A stretch of DNA of 64,000 nt from NCBI GenBank assembly GCA_963695705.1, contig CAVOHB010000009.1:1-64000 (forward strand). Direction: 5' to 3'. Both the position numbers and the translations under genes were made by a program. This stretch comes from JBKPNJ01 sp963695705 (lineage in GTDB: Bacteria > Actinomycetota > Actinomycetes > Propionibacteriales > Nocardioidaceae). The notes beneath the pieces were generated by a model. The model did not search any database, was not told where the DNA came from, and saw nothing but the letters and a program-made list of their open reading frames with translations. This document shows positions 26,031 to 38,729 of this stretch, piece after piece. Numbering within the stretch: the first letter of the stretch is position 1; every line of letters begins with the position of its first letter.

Positions 26031-27131
26031 ATGACGACCCCTACTATCAAACGACGTAGCTTCCTGGCCGGAGCCGGCCTCGCTACGGCCGCGACCGTCG
26101 CTTCCCCAGCAGTGGCCCAGTCGGCGCCGGAAATCCGCTGGCGACTGACGTCGAGCTTTCCGAAGTCCCTCGACACCATTTTCGGAACCGCCCAGACCTT
26201 CGCCCGCTACATGGCCGAGGCGACGGACAACCGGTTCCAGGTCCAGGTCTTCGCTCCCGGCGAGATCGTCGGCGGCCTCCAGGCCCTCGACGCCGTGCAG
26301 AACGGCGCCGTCGAGTGCGCCCATACTCCCCTCTATTACTACATCGGCAAGGAACCTGTCCTCGCCGCCGGCACGAACCTGCCGTTTACCTTCAATGCCC
26401 GTCAGCAGCATGCCTGGTGGCAGTTCATCGGCGGCAAGGAGATCATCAACGACGTGCTGGCCCGGTACAACTGCACCTCGTTCGCCTGCGGCAACTCGGG
26501 GACCCAGATGGGCGGGTTCTTCCGCAAGGAGATCAACCAGGTTTCGGACCTGAACGGCCTGAAGTTCCGTATCGGCGGCTTGGGCGGGACGGTCCTGTCC
26601 AAGCTCGGCGTCGTCCCCCAGCAGATCGCGCCGGGCGACGTCTATCCGGCCCTGGAACGAGGCACCCTGGACGCGGCGGAGTTCGTGGGCCCCTACGACG
26701 ACGAGAAGCTCGGCTTCCTGAAGGTGGCCAAATACTACTATGCCCCCGGATGGTGGGAGGGCGGCGCCATGCTGCACCTCGTGGTCAACCAGCAGAAGTG
26801 GAACGAGCTTCCGAAGGCCTACCAGGCCATCCTGTCCCAGGCCTCCGAGGCCGCCAATTCATGGATGCTGGCGAAGTACGACGCCGTGAACGGGCAGGCC
26901 CTCCGGCGCATGGTCGCTGCCGGCGCGGACCTTCGCACCTTCTCCCCCGCCATCATGGATGCGTCCCTCAAGGCCGCCAACGAGGTCTATGCCGAGCTCT
27001 CGGCCAAGAATGCGGATTTCAAGAAAGCCTATGACTCCATCGTCGCCTACCGCAACGACGTGTTGCCCTGGTGGCAGCTCAACGAGTACGCCTTCGACAC
27101 GTTCATGATCCGGACGAAGGGCCGTTCCTGA
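26031..27131 (+). CDS. TRAP transporter substrate-binding protein (DctP/TakP type)
   Basis: The 366-aa intact protein starts after GGAGG at 26018-26022. A twin-arginine signal (KRRSFLAGAGLATAAT, cleaved after AVAQ) precedes a DctP-family domain with IRWRLTSSFPKSLDT, EIVGGLQALDAVQNGAVECA, GGLGGTVLSKLGVVPQQI and APGWWEGGAMLHLVVN. The Trp-rich motif near the end is typical of TakP-like binders of 2-oxoacids. The DctQ and DctM membrane subunits are absent: the next gene is a convergent MFS carrier. The subunits may lie elsewhere, or this is an orphan binding protein. Confidence 0.85.
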   Translation: MTTPTIKRRSFLAGAGLATAATVASPAVAQSAPEIRWRLTSSFPKSLDTIFGTAQTFARYMAEATDNRFQVQVFAPGEIVGGLQALDAVQNGAVECAHTPLYYYIGKEPVLAAGTNLPFTFNARQQHAWWQFIGGKEIINDVLARYNCTSFACGNSGTQMGGFFRKEINQVSDLNGLKFRIGGLGGTVLSKLGVVPQQIAPGDVYPALERGTLDAAEFVGPYDDEKLGFLKVAKYYYAPGWWEGGAMLHLVVNQQKWNELPKAYQAILSQASEAANSWMLAKYDAVNGQALRRMVAAGADLRTFSPAIMDASLKAANEVYAELSAKNADFKKAYDSIVAYRNDVLPWWQLNEYAFDTFMIRTKGRS

Positions 27132-27254
27132 GCTCCGGGCCTTGTCATTGTGACAGGACGAGTGCGGACCGGAGACGATTTCGGGATCTGGCGGGGGCAA
27201 CCCTGCCGGGTCTTTCCGGGGACACGTGATCGCGGATCAGCAGCGTGCAGGCTG

Positions 27255-28493
27255 TCAGGTGAGTGCGCGCCGTGATCGTTCGCTCGCCAGCGAGAGACCG
27301 AAGACGCCAAGGCCGGCCACTGCGAGAATGGCCCCCACCCAACCGGTCGAGGCGTAGCCGTAGCCCGCTGCGATCGCGAGCCCACCGAGCCAGGCGCCGA
27401 GAGCGTTGGCGATGTTGAAGGCGGAGTGATTGAGGGCCGCGGCCAGGGTCTGGGCATCGGCGGCAACGTCCATCAGGCGTGTCTGAAGAGCCGGCCCGAT
27501 GGCGACGCTGCAGCCCACGAGAAAGACGCAGATCGACAGCATGTAGGGGTCCGAGGCCGTGAGCGACAGCACGCACATCACGACGATGCTGAAGACCAGC
27601 ACGCCGCCGATGGTGGCCATGAGATCGCGGTCGGCGAGCCAGGCTCCGAGCAGGTTGCCCAGGATCATGCCGGCTCCGAACAGAGCCATGATGACCGCCA
27701 CCATCGACTGGGGCATGCCGGCGACCTCGGTGGCGGTGGATGCGATGTACGAGAAGACCGAGAACATGCCGCCGAAGCCGACCGCCCCGATGCCCAGCGT
27801 GAACCAGACCTGACGCCGCCGGAAAGCGCCGAGCTCGCGCATGGGGCTCGCACCCTCTTTCACCCGGTCCATCGGCAGGAACTGCCAGATCAGCAGGACG
27901 GTCAGGAGGCCGATGAAGCCCACGAACCCGAAGGCGATGCGCCAGGACAAGACCTGGCCGAACCATGTCGCGACCGGCGTCCCGACGAGGGTCGCGACCG
28001 TCAGGCCGAGCATCACGCGCCCGACCGCCTGGGTGCGCCGGTTGGGAGCGACCATGGACGCGGCCACGAGAGCCGCCACACCGAAATAGGCGCCGTGCGG
28101 GAGCCCCGTCAGGAAGCGCAGGGCAACGAAGGAGCCGAAGTCCGGAGCAAGCGCGCTCGCGCCGTTGCCGATCGCAAAAATCGCCATGAGGGCCAGGAGG
28201 AGCGTGCGGCGCGCCAGTTTGGCCGAGGCGACGGCGATGATCGGCGCTCCGACGACAACGCCGAGGGCATAGGCGCTGATGGCATAGCCCGCCTGAGGGG
28301 TCGTGATTCCCAGATCGCTCGCGAGTTCCGGCAGGAGCCCCATGATCGCGAACTCACCGGTTCCGATCCCGAAACTTCCCACCGACAAGGCGAAGGTGAT
28401 GAGCGCCACCGCGAGCCGCGACAGACCCTCGCTCGGCCTCGCGGACACGCGCAGGGTGGACACGGAGCCATCGTTGGCCGCAAGATCGGACAT
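27255..28493 (-). CDS. MFS drug/sugar efflux transporter (AraJ/YdhP-like)
   Basis: The 412-aa intact protein has 12 predicted helices. It begins with a 30-residue polar tail, then LAVALITFALSVGSFGIGTG and EFAIMGLLPELASDLGITTP, the N-terminal signature of the DHA1 arabinose-efflux-like group. RTLLLALMAIFAIGNGASAL and GLPHGAYFGVAALVAASMVA are further family motifs. This group exports drugs or sugars; no specific substrate can be read. It converges on the TRAP binding protein and is divergent from the phosphoesterase. Confidence 0.85.
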   Translation of the reverse strand: MSDLAANDGSVSTLRVSARPSEGLSRLAVALITFALSVGSFGIGTGEFAIMGLLPELASDLGITTPQAGYAISAYALGVVVGAPIIAVASAKLARRTLLLALMAIFAIGNGASALAPDFGSFVALRFLTGLPHGAYFGVAALVAASMVAPNRRTQAVGRVMLGLTVATLVGTPVATWFGQVLSWRIAFGFVGFIGLLTVLLIWQFLPMDRVKEGASPMRELGAFRRRQVWFTLGIGAVGFGGMFSVFSYIASTATEVAGMPQSMVAVIMALFGAGMILGNLLGAWLADRDLMATIGGVLVFSIVVMCVLSLTASDPYMLSICVFLVGCSVAIGPALQTRLMDVAADAQTLAAALNHSAFNIANALGAWLGGLAIAAGYGYASTGWVGAILAVAGLGVFGLSLASERSRRALT

Positions 28494-28669
28494 CAGCGGA
28501 GAACCTTGTGTGGGCGGGCGAGCGGACCCTCCGCCGAACGGACAGGGCCGCCTCAGCGATCAGGCCCGGCTATATTGCACCGCAAAAAAACTTTCGAGGA
28601 GCCCTGGCCAATGCAGGACTCCCATGCGCCAGATGCCGAGAGAACGGACGATCCCCGAAGGTCTTTCCG

Positions 28670-30111
28670 ATGAAGGGGCTGGTGTCCACGGTCCTGCGAA
28701 TCACAGTGCTCGTCGGGGTCGCTCTCACCCTGATAGGCCCTGGAACCGCCTCCGAGCTCGGGCGGTTCGCCGTAATTTCCGACATTCATTTCGATCCCTT
28801 CACCCGGCCGGAGCTGGTGCAGGCCCTCGCGGCTGCCGAGGCGGCGGAGCAATGGCCGGCGATCCTCGGGGCCGACGACCGGCAGGCCGTTTCCGGACGG
28901 GGCCAGGACACGAACCAGGCGCTTCTGACCTCGACCCTGTCAGCGCTCGGGGAGGCGGCAGGGGCGTGGCGGCAGGCGGCGAGGCGGCACGAGACGTGGA
29001 TTTCGTGATCGTCTCGGGTGATCTGCTGGCCCACCGCTTCGAGCAGAAGGCTGCCGGTGCCATGGGTATCGCCGGCAGCGCGGACCTTGTCCGCTCGCTG
29101 GCGGCCAGGACGGCCCGCTATGTCGCCGGCGCGGTCGGCCGCGCCGTGCCTGGCCGTCCCGTGGTCGTATCCCTCGGGAACAACGATTCGGATTGCGGCG
29201 ATTACCGCCTCGAGCCCGGTGGCCCGTTCCTGACTGATATCCGCGAGGCCGTGCGCGTTCTCGCCGGCCCCGCACATCTGATGTCCGATTTCGACGTGAC
29301 CTTCGAAGCCGCCGGCTATTATGGCATGCATCATCCGACGGTCCCGGGAGCAACGATCCTGGTGATCAACGACGTCCTGTGGTCGACGGAATATCGGGAC
29401 GCATGCGGCACCCGCGGCGGCGGTGCAGCGGATGCGATGATGGACTGGGTCGGGGGCGAGGTTGGGGGAGGCGGCACGGACGGGAGCACGGGTCTGGCTC
29501 GTTCATCATATCCCCACGGGCATCGACCCCTATGCGACGCTTCAGGCGCAATCGGGCCTGAGCTGCGCGGCCCGGACGCGGCCGCTCCTCCAGGAGCCCT
29601 ACGCCTCGCGCCTGGTAGGTCTGCTGCGCGACCATGCAGGCACATCATCCAGGCGAATTTTTCCGGCCACACCCACCAGGACAGCTACCGCCTCGTGACA
29701 GTCGCCGGCGTCGCGGCAGGGGTCGAGAAGCTCTCCCCGTCGATCTCACCGATCTTCGGCAACAACCCGGGCTTCCACCTGTTCGACTATGACCGGCAAA
29801 GCGGACACCTGCGGGATTTCTCGACCTGGTTCCTGGCCAATCTCGACGAGGCAGCCCGAGGCGCCGCCGCAGCGTGGCGAAGGGAATACGTCTTCACCGA
29901 TGCATACGCCCAGCCCGATTATTCGCCCGGTTCGGTCGCGCGGGTCGTCGACGCCCTCGCCAGGCCGGGGACGCCCGCCGGAACGTCGTTCCGGCAATTC
30001 TATCCGGTGGGACACGGCGAGGTCGGGATCGATGCGATGCCGGTGCAGGTCTGCGCCATTGGGCACCTCGATGCGACCTCGTTCGCGACCTGTCATTGCG
30101 GCGGGGGATGA
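28670..30111 (+). CDS. Secreted calcineurin-like metallophosphoesterase (frameshifted)
   Basis: ATG 28670 (MKGLVSTVLRITVLVGVALT) encodes a signal peptide. Metal-binding motifs follow in order: VISDIHFDP (D-x-H), VSGDLLAHRF (GD), LGNNDSD (GNxD) and SGHTHQDSY (GHxH). The DIHFDP and GNND motifs resemble acid-sphingomyelinase-like phosphodiesterases. Frame switches occur near 28985 and between about 29455 and 29640, where GARVWLVHHIPTGIDPYATL is in another frame. About 480 residues in total. It is a periplasmic or secreted phosphodiesterase by its signal; the substrate is unknown. Confidence 0.75.
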
Positions 30112-30130
30112 GCGCGTGAGCTCGATCGCC

Positions 30131-30298
30131 TCAGTTCGAACGCTTGGCGATGATCCAGACTGCATGGACGATGCCCGGGATGTAGCCGAGGAGCGTCAGC
30201 AGAATGTTCATCCAGAACTGGGCGCCGAGCCCTACCGTGAGCAAGACGCCGACCGGCGGCAGAAGGATCGCCAGGAGGATGCGCAGGAGGTTGGCCAT
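30131..30298 (-). CDS. Pmp3/YqaE family membrane protein (55 aa)
   Basis: The minus strand from ATG 30298 encodes MANLLRILLAILLPPVGVLL, then TVGLGAQFWMNILLTLLGYI and PGIVHAVWIIAK, ending at 30131. Two hydrophobic helices, the LLPPVGVLL motif and the LGYIPGIVHA motif are the signature of the Pmp3/YqaE (UPF0057) family. These small proteolipids affect membrane potential and salt or stress tolerance. It sits between the convergent phosphoesterase gene and uvrA on the same strand as uvrA. Confidence 0.9.
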   Translation of the reverse strand: MANLLRILLAILLPPVGVLLTVGLGAQFWMNILLTLLGYIPGIVHAVWIIAKRSN

Positions 30299-30348
30299 TG
30301 ATAATCCGTGAAAGAGGCCCCTTCAGCTAGGCAGCCCCCAAGGGAGGT

Positions 30349-33311
<2,963 letters not shown>

Positions 33312-33424
33312 CGTCCGCCCAGCTTTCGAAGGAAATCCCGGCCAGTCCCCGCCGGATCCCGGATATGTGAACGTCCCAGGCCCGGTGCAACCGGTCCCGG
33401 ACAGGTCCGAAGACCCCCATGCTA

Positions 33425-33439
33425 GAACAAAGAGGGTAC
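33425..33439. promoter_or_regulatory. Possible LexA (SOS) box upstream of uvrA
   Basis: GAAC-N7-GTAC differs by one base from GAAC-N7-GAAC, the direct-repeat operator of alphaproteobacterial LexA. It lies about 115 nt upstream of the uvrA ATG. uvrA is a usual SOS gene in this class. One mismatch and the distance keep this tentative. Confidence 0.4.
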
Positions 33440-33596
33440 GGCGGGCAAGACGGCGTCGTGGCCCCTCGAAGCATTTTTCGCGCGGTGTCGCCGGTGGCGC
33501 GGCCGTGGCGGCAGGGTCGGCGTGGCCGGGACGGAATCCGCCGAAGTCCGAGGCGTGGCTCGATCGAGATCGACTGCCGCGCATGGAATTGTTCGG

Positions 33597-33622
33597 GGAG
33601 GCGCCGGAGCTTCGGCGCCTCC
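33597..33622 (-). terminator. Hairpin downstream of the first RTX-like gene
   Basis: GGAGGCGCCG (33597-33606) pairs perfectly with CGGCGCCTCC (33613-33622) over a 6-nt loop. It begins 17 nt after the inferred RTX stop at 33639 and so supports that stop over the longer out-of-frame extension into uvrA. There is no clear T tract. Confidence 0.5.
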
Positions 33623-33638
33623 TCGTAGTTGCTAGGCC

Positions 33639-34977
33639 CTAAAGCTCGAACACGAAGTTCGACGGCGTCGAGTGCAGCCTTGTTGCTCAAGGTCGCCACG
33701 AGTTCTGCTTCAAATTTCAGTCCAATGCCATCGGCATCGTAGTAAAGCTTGCCGTCGTCAGTGTCGTAGAGGAACTGCGCGAGAGCCGATGTGGCCTTCG
33801 GATCAGTGCCGGCTGCGAGCAGATTCTTCGGATCGAAGGACGGCACGACGTATTTTTTCAAGGTGTAGTCGTAATCCCGGAAGTCGTAAGAGCCCACGAC
33901 AAAAACGTCCTTGGCCGTGAAGTCAGCGACCGTGATGGCGGAATTCGGTGATAGGGAGAATAAGTCGGACCCGGCGCCTCCGATGAGCGTCACGTGGCCG
34001 TCCCCGCTCAAGAAATCGTCGCCGGCTCCACCGCTTAGGGTGATTCCGCCAATAGGATTGTCTTCGCTGTCGAAAGCGTACGAGCTTCCCGACAGATAGT
34101 CGTTGCCGGCGCCTCCGTCGACGAAAGCCGACTTGCCATTCACGTTGAGAGAGTCGGCGCCTTTCGACCCCTTGACGGTTGTCCCGGTGTCGGCGGCATA
34201 GGCGATAACGGTGACCTTCTCGAACTGACCCGCTTTCGCGCCACCGAGGCCGAAGTCAGCTGCCTTCTTACCCGTGACTTCGAGAAGTCCAGATTAGATT
34301 TCGTGTCGGCGGAGTTGTAGTGATCGTAGACGGCGACATTGCAGAGTGTCGAGCCCGTTGCCACCCATCGCATGGTCGCCGGCGTCGATCGTGACCGAAT
34401 CGTCGCCACGCGCCGCCCAGCATCACGTCACTCATCGTCATCCCGTGAGCTCGAGTAGAACGTGGACGCACCGCCGTCGAGGATGTCGTCACCGTCGCCT
34501 CCGGAGAGACGATCGGCCCCGGCTCCGCCGTAGAGCTGGTCGTCGCCGGTCCCTCCATCGAGACGATCGTTGTCGTCATCGCCCGAACGAGGTAGTCGTC
34601 GTCGGCGCCACCCTTGAGCTGATCCCGTCCGGATCCGCCATGAGGCTATCCTTACCGGTGTCGCCCTTCAGGCTGTCATTGCCATCCTGCCCAGAGAGAG
34701 TGTCGTTACCGGCACCTCCTGTGAGTCGGTCCGCGCCATCACCACCTTCAAGAACATCTCTTCCCTCAAGACCGGACAGCTTGTCGTTCCGTTCCCCCCA
34801 TAGAGGGTGTCATTGCCCAGTCCGCCCGAAAGGCTGTCGTTGCCATCCCCTGCGACCGCATAGTCGTTGCCGCCCCGCCCGTCGAAGACGTCCTTGAAGG
34901 CAGAGCCGTAGATACCAATCGTCGCTCGAGGAGCCCTTCAGCGCCTTCTTCTTGGTTGTATAGTGGTAGAAGGCCAT
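33639..34977 (-). CDS. RTX-like calcium-binding repeat protein A (many frameshifts)
   Basis: ATG 34977 (MAFYHYTTKKKALKGSSSDD) follows TGAGGAC. Joined across frames it holds a run of nonapeptide-type calcium repeats: GGNDYAVAGDGNDSLSGGLG, NDTLYGG, GADRLTGGAGNDTLSG, GDDQLYGGAGADRLSGGDGD, later GGAGNDYLSGSS and GGAGDDFLSGDG. The non-repetitive tail (FLYDTDDGKLYYDADGIGLK ... ATLSNKAALDAVEF) is the usual C-terminal type I secretion signal region. A shift near 33655 gives the natural end FVFEL and a stop at 33639. Such proteins are exported by ABC (type I) systems and fold on binding calcium. No exporter gene is nearby. It lies between uvrA and ssb, which are usually adjacent. Confidence 0.75.
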
Positions 34978-35007
34978 CGTATGTCCTCAGCATGATTTCA
35001 ATGAATT

Positions 35008-35031
35008 CGAAATTACATAACATAAATTTCG
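35008..35031. promoter_or_regulatory. Inverted repeat in the RTX A / ssb divergent region
   Basis: CGAAATT (35008-35014) and AATTTCG (35025-35031) form 7-bp arms around a 10-nt AT-rich centre, 31 nt upstream of the RTX A start. It may be an operator or promoter element for the leftward gene. This is the only AT-rich stretch in the region. Confidence 0.35.
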
Positions 35032-35203
35032 ATGCAACTGCGATCGTCGACGGGATCGGCGAAACCGGCGGAAGTCCGGGCGCGCCTCGCACCTGGATCC
35101 CGGTCGATTGTTGGGGACAGGCCTGTGCAGAACCGGCGCGCGCTCCTTGTCGGCGGCTGGGCATGGTCCCAGAACATGGGCTGGCAGGAACGGGAGGCTT
35201 CCG

Positions 35204-35714
35204 ATGGCGGGCAGTGTGAACAAGGTGATCCTGGTGGGCAACCTGGGCCGGGATCCGGAGGTGCGGCGCCTGGGCAACGGCGAGCCGGTGGTGAACCTGC
35301 GGGTGGCCACGTCGAAGTCCTGGAAGGACAAGGGCACGGGCGAACGCAAGGAAAAGACCGAGTGGCACTCGGTGGTGATCTTCAACGAGAACCTGGGCCG
35401 GGTGGCGGAGCAGTACCTGAAGAAGGGCTCGAAGGTTTATCTCGAGGGCCAGCTCCAGACGCGCAAGTGGACGGACCAGAGCGGGGTGGAAAAGTACAAC
35501 ACCGAGGTGGTTCTGCAGCGCTTCCGCGGCGAGCTGACCATCCTCGACAGCCGTGGCGGCGGCAGCGCCGAGTCCGAGGATCCCGAAACCTCGGGTCAGG
35601 TCAGTCGCGGCGGAGACTTCAACCGCTCGCCGTCGCAGGAGCGGCGACCCGCACCTGCCGGCGGCAGCCGGTGGTTCCCGTTTCAACGATCTCGACGACG
35701 ATATCCCGTTCTAG
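35204..35714 (+). CDS. ssb: Single-stranded DNA-binding protein (frameshift near 35670)
   Basis: ATG 35204 follows CGGGAGG. Residues 1-115 form the OB fold: MAGSVNKVILVGNLGRDPEV, VVNLRVATSKSWKDK, EWHSVVIFNENLGRVAEQYL and KVYLEGQLQTRKWTDQSG. The linker is Gly/Ser/Arg-rich. The frame runs past the expected end, but removing one G from CCGGTGG at 35669-35673 restores RFNDLDDDIPF and a stop at 35712-35714. DDDIPF is the conserved acidic tip that recruits replication and repair partners. The mature length is about 169 aa. Losing the tip would be lethal, so the extra base is almost certainly an error. Confidence 0.92.
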
Positions 35715-35885
35715 GGTTTCGGACCCGGTCAAGCGCAGGATCGGGATGCGGCGTCATTCGTATAGGCTCGTCGCATCCGACGATCGATCAGCAGAATTCG
35801 AACGCACGTTGGCTCTCCTCTCACATCGATCCGACGCCGGTGTCACCACCTGCCGCGCCGGCATCTGCGGGCGGCCGGCCGTCCG

Positions 35886-37315
35886 TCACAACATGAAGTC
35901 GGATGCGGAGAGCGCCGCCTTCCGGACGTCGTCGAGCCGAATGGTGTGCGTGGTCCCGGACAAGGAGATCAGGGAATAGGTTCCCTTGTCGGCGAGGCTG
36001 ATGGCGCTGAACGACGGCGATGCGCCAGGCCCGGAGGTCGATGACGTCCTCGCCGGGGCGAAAATACTGGATCGTGTCTCGTCCGGAAGCGACATCGAAG
36101 GCGAAGATGTCGTGTCCGCCGCCGCCGTCGAGGGTATCGTTGCCGGCTCCACCGTTCAGGAAATCGTTTCCGGTCCCACCATAGGCTGAATCGCCGACCA
36201 GGCGGTCGTTGCCCGCGCCGCCATAGAGGGTGTCGTTGCCGTAGGTCACGAACGCTTCCGTGGTGCGAGCGTCGCCGAACAGCGTGTCGTCACCCGAACC
36301 GCCGTTGAGCCAGTCGTGGCCTGCGACCGCGTTGCCGTTCAGGGCGGCCGCGTCGCCGTAGATCGTGTCGATGCCCGCGCCACCTTCGAGGGTGTCGTTG
36401 CCGCCGATCGCGTAACCTCGAAGGACACTGGAATCGCCGTGCATCGAGTCGTTGCCGCTCTCGCCGGAGAGGGTGTCATCGCCCCTCGGGCGAAGTCCCC
36501 AAGGTCGAACGCATCGCCGTAGATCTTGTCGTTGCCGCTTCCACCATAGAGACTGTCGTTCCCACCCCAGGTGGCCCCGGTCGCCCGATAGGCGTCACCG
36601 AAGAGCTCGTCGTCGGACGCGCCGCCGTTGAGGTAATCATGCCCGCCGGTCGCGGAGTGCTGCAAGGTGTAGGCATCCCCGAAGAGATGGTCGCGTCCGT
36701 CGTCGCCGGACAGGCGGTCACCACCGCCGACGAGCGGTGGGACATCGTATACGCGTCGCCGTAGAGCCGATCGTCGCCGTACCCGCCCGACAGGCGGTCT
36801 GCGGCGCCTCGGGTATCCTGGGACATCGTCGAGGCTTCGCCGTAGATCCGTCGTCCCCTTCTCGCCCGACAGGACGTCACGACCGCCCGCCGCCCGGCTC
36901 TTCAGGCTCCGCGCGTCGCCGTAGATGGTGTCGACGTCGGCCCCGGCCTCGATCTGGTCGGCGCCGCCGCGGGACGATCCCGTCAAGGTGCCGGCATCAC
37001 CGTAGAGGGTGTCCATTCCGGCCTCGCCCCAGATCCGGTCGGCTCCACCGCGCGCGGACCCTGCAGGGCTTGCCGCATCGCCGTAGCGACGTCGTGGTCG
37101 CCACCGGCCCAGATCGTGTCGGCGCCGCCGACGCCTCGGCCGGCGATCGTCAGGCATCGCCGTAGAGGGCATCGGCGCCGTCGTATCCGTGGATTTGATC
37201 CCCGCCACCCGCGCCGGTGAGAGCTTCCGTGTCGCCGATCAGCGTATCCGCGAACTGTGTTCCCTCGAGGAATGTATAGCCGTAGGTGCCGGTTTTCTGG
37301 ACCATGGGATGCCCG
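35886..37315 (-). CDS. RTX-like protein B with about 31-residue GDA repeats (frameshifted)
   Basis: ATG 37315 (MVQKTGTYGYTFLEGTQFAD) starts a protein made almost wholly of repeats of about 31 residues. Each has the form GGNDTLYGGxGNDxIYGDA followed by about ten variable residues, for example GGNDSLYGGSGNDKIYGDA and GGNDTLEGGAGIDTIYGDA. Around twelve copies are visible over three frames. The calcium-binding GGxGxD core is kept, but the YGDA plus spacer is not the classic tight nonamer array. The C-terminus (VIDLRA, then SFSAISLADKGTYSLISLSG, ending ASDFML) matches type I secreted proteins; a shift near 36020 is needed to reach the stop at 35886. Probably exported; function unknown. Confidence 0.75.
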
Positions 37316-37579
37316 TTGCTGCCGTGTCGGAACCGCTCGCTTCGAATGGAGCTGTAACCTGGTTATTATATCGTAACGAAAAGACAAGATCTGCGGCCAA
37401 TCCGCTCAGGAGCTTTTGCCAGTGGCGCCGCCGATGAGGCTTTCTGGCCGGCAATGGGAGGACGTTCCGAGGTCCGGCATCACCGTCGTCCCATCGTGCT
37501 CCGGACCGGGGGCCTCCCGGGTTGATGTTTGATCCGGGCAGGCGTATCGAGCCGGTCGGACCCCACGGCCGAGGGACGG

Positions 37580-38690
37580 ATGAGCGACCACTCTCTCGAG
37601 ACACTGCAAAACTGGATCCGCACCGAGAGCCCGACGAACGAGCCGGCGGGTGTGAACATGATGATGGACCTCGTCATCGCCGAATTGACGGGCGCGCCGA
37701 TCTCGGTCGAGCGGATTCCCGGGCAGCAAGGACTCGGCGATGCGCTGGTCCTGCGGGCCGGCCCCCGGACGGATGCTCCGGGCATCCTCATCTTGTCTCA
37801 TCTCGACACGGTGCACCCGGTCGGCACGATCGAGGCGGACCTCCCGCTTCGAATTCGACGGCGATCGCCTCTACGGGCCGGGCGTCTACGACATGAAGGG
37901 CGGCGCCTGGCTGGCCCTCGAAGCGTTCCGCGAGGTGGCCACCTCGGAAAAGGCCACGCGACCAATCGTCTACATCGTGACGCCGGACGAGGAGATCGGC
38001 AGCCCGATGACCCGGCCGCTCATCGAAGCCCTGGCGCGGAAATCCACCTGTGCCCTGGTCACCGAACCGGCGCGGGATGGAGGACGTATCGTGACCTCCC
38101 GCAAGGGAGTCGGTCGTTTTGACGTGCACGTGGAAGGACGCCCGGCCCACGCGGGATCCCGTCACCGGGACGGCCGCAACGCGATCCACGAGGCGGCGGC
38201 CCTGATCCTCGCCATCGAGGCCCTGACCGACTATGCCCGAGGGATCACCACCACGGTCGGCATGATTGCGGGAGGCACGGCTGTGAACACCATTCCGCAG
38301 CATTGCCGTTTCCCCGTGGACCTGAGGGTCGAGACCGTGGCGGACGGCGTCGAGATGGAGGCGGCGATCCGCGGGCTCGTGCCACGCAATTCCGATTTCA
38401 GGCTCACGATCACGGGCGGCATGAACCGCCCGCCGTACGAGCGCTCCGAAGGGACCGACAGGTTGTTCGCGCACGCACGGGCCATCGCCGCCGAGCTCGG
38501 GTTCGACCTCGTCAGCTCCGACAAGGTCGGGGGTGGCTCGGACGGCAACTTCACGGCGGCCCTCGGCATACCGACCCTCGACGGCCTTGGCATCGATGGC
38601 GACGGCGCCCATACGCTCCAGGAATACGGCCTCATCTCCTCGATCGCTCCGCGGCGCGCCCTGATGCGGCGTCTCCTGGAAACGCTGTAG
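37580..38690 (+). CDS. M20 family metallopeptidase (CPG2/ArgE-like; one frameshift)
   Basis: ATG 37580 (MSDHSLETLQNWIRTESPTN) is supported by GAGGGACGG. The metal ligands are visible: HxD in SHLDTVHPVG, the bridging Asp in GVYDMKGGAW, Glu-Glu in TPDEEIGSP, Glu in LVTEPARDGG and the late metal ligand region in GGGSDGNFTAALGIPTLDGL. The lid domain (GRPAHAGSRHRDGRNAIHEA) is complete. A shift near 37848 separates the first 88 residues from the rest; the joined protein has about 369 aa. It hydrolyses C-terminal glutamate or acyl amides in this family; the substrate is not assignable. It sits 39 nt upstream of rppH. Confidence 0.8.
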
Positions 38691-38729
38691 CCGAGGCCTG
38701 GGGCACCGAACCGGGACGACGAAATCGCC

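Noticed and set aside
27426..28673. Plus-strand open frame of about 415 codons
   Set aside because: Antisense to an intact MFS carrier; Asp/His/Arg-rich shadow without helices.
35886..37315. DNA repeats considered as CRISPR or VNTR
   Set aside because: They follow protein repeats of an RTX-like gene and are diverged at DNA level.
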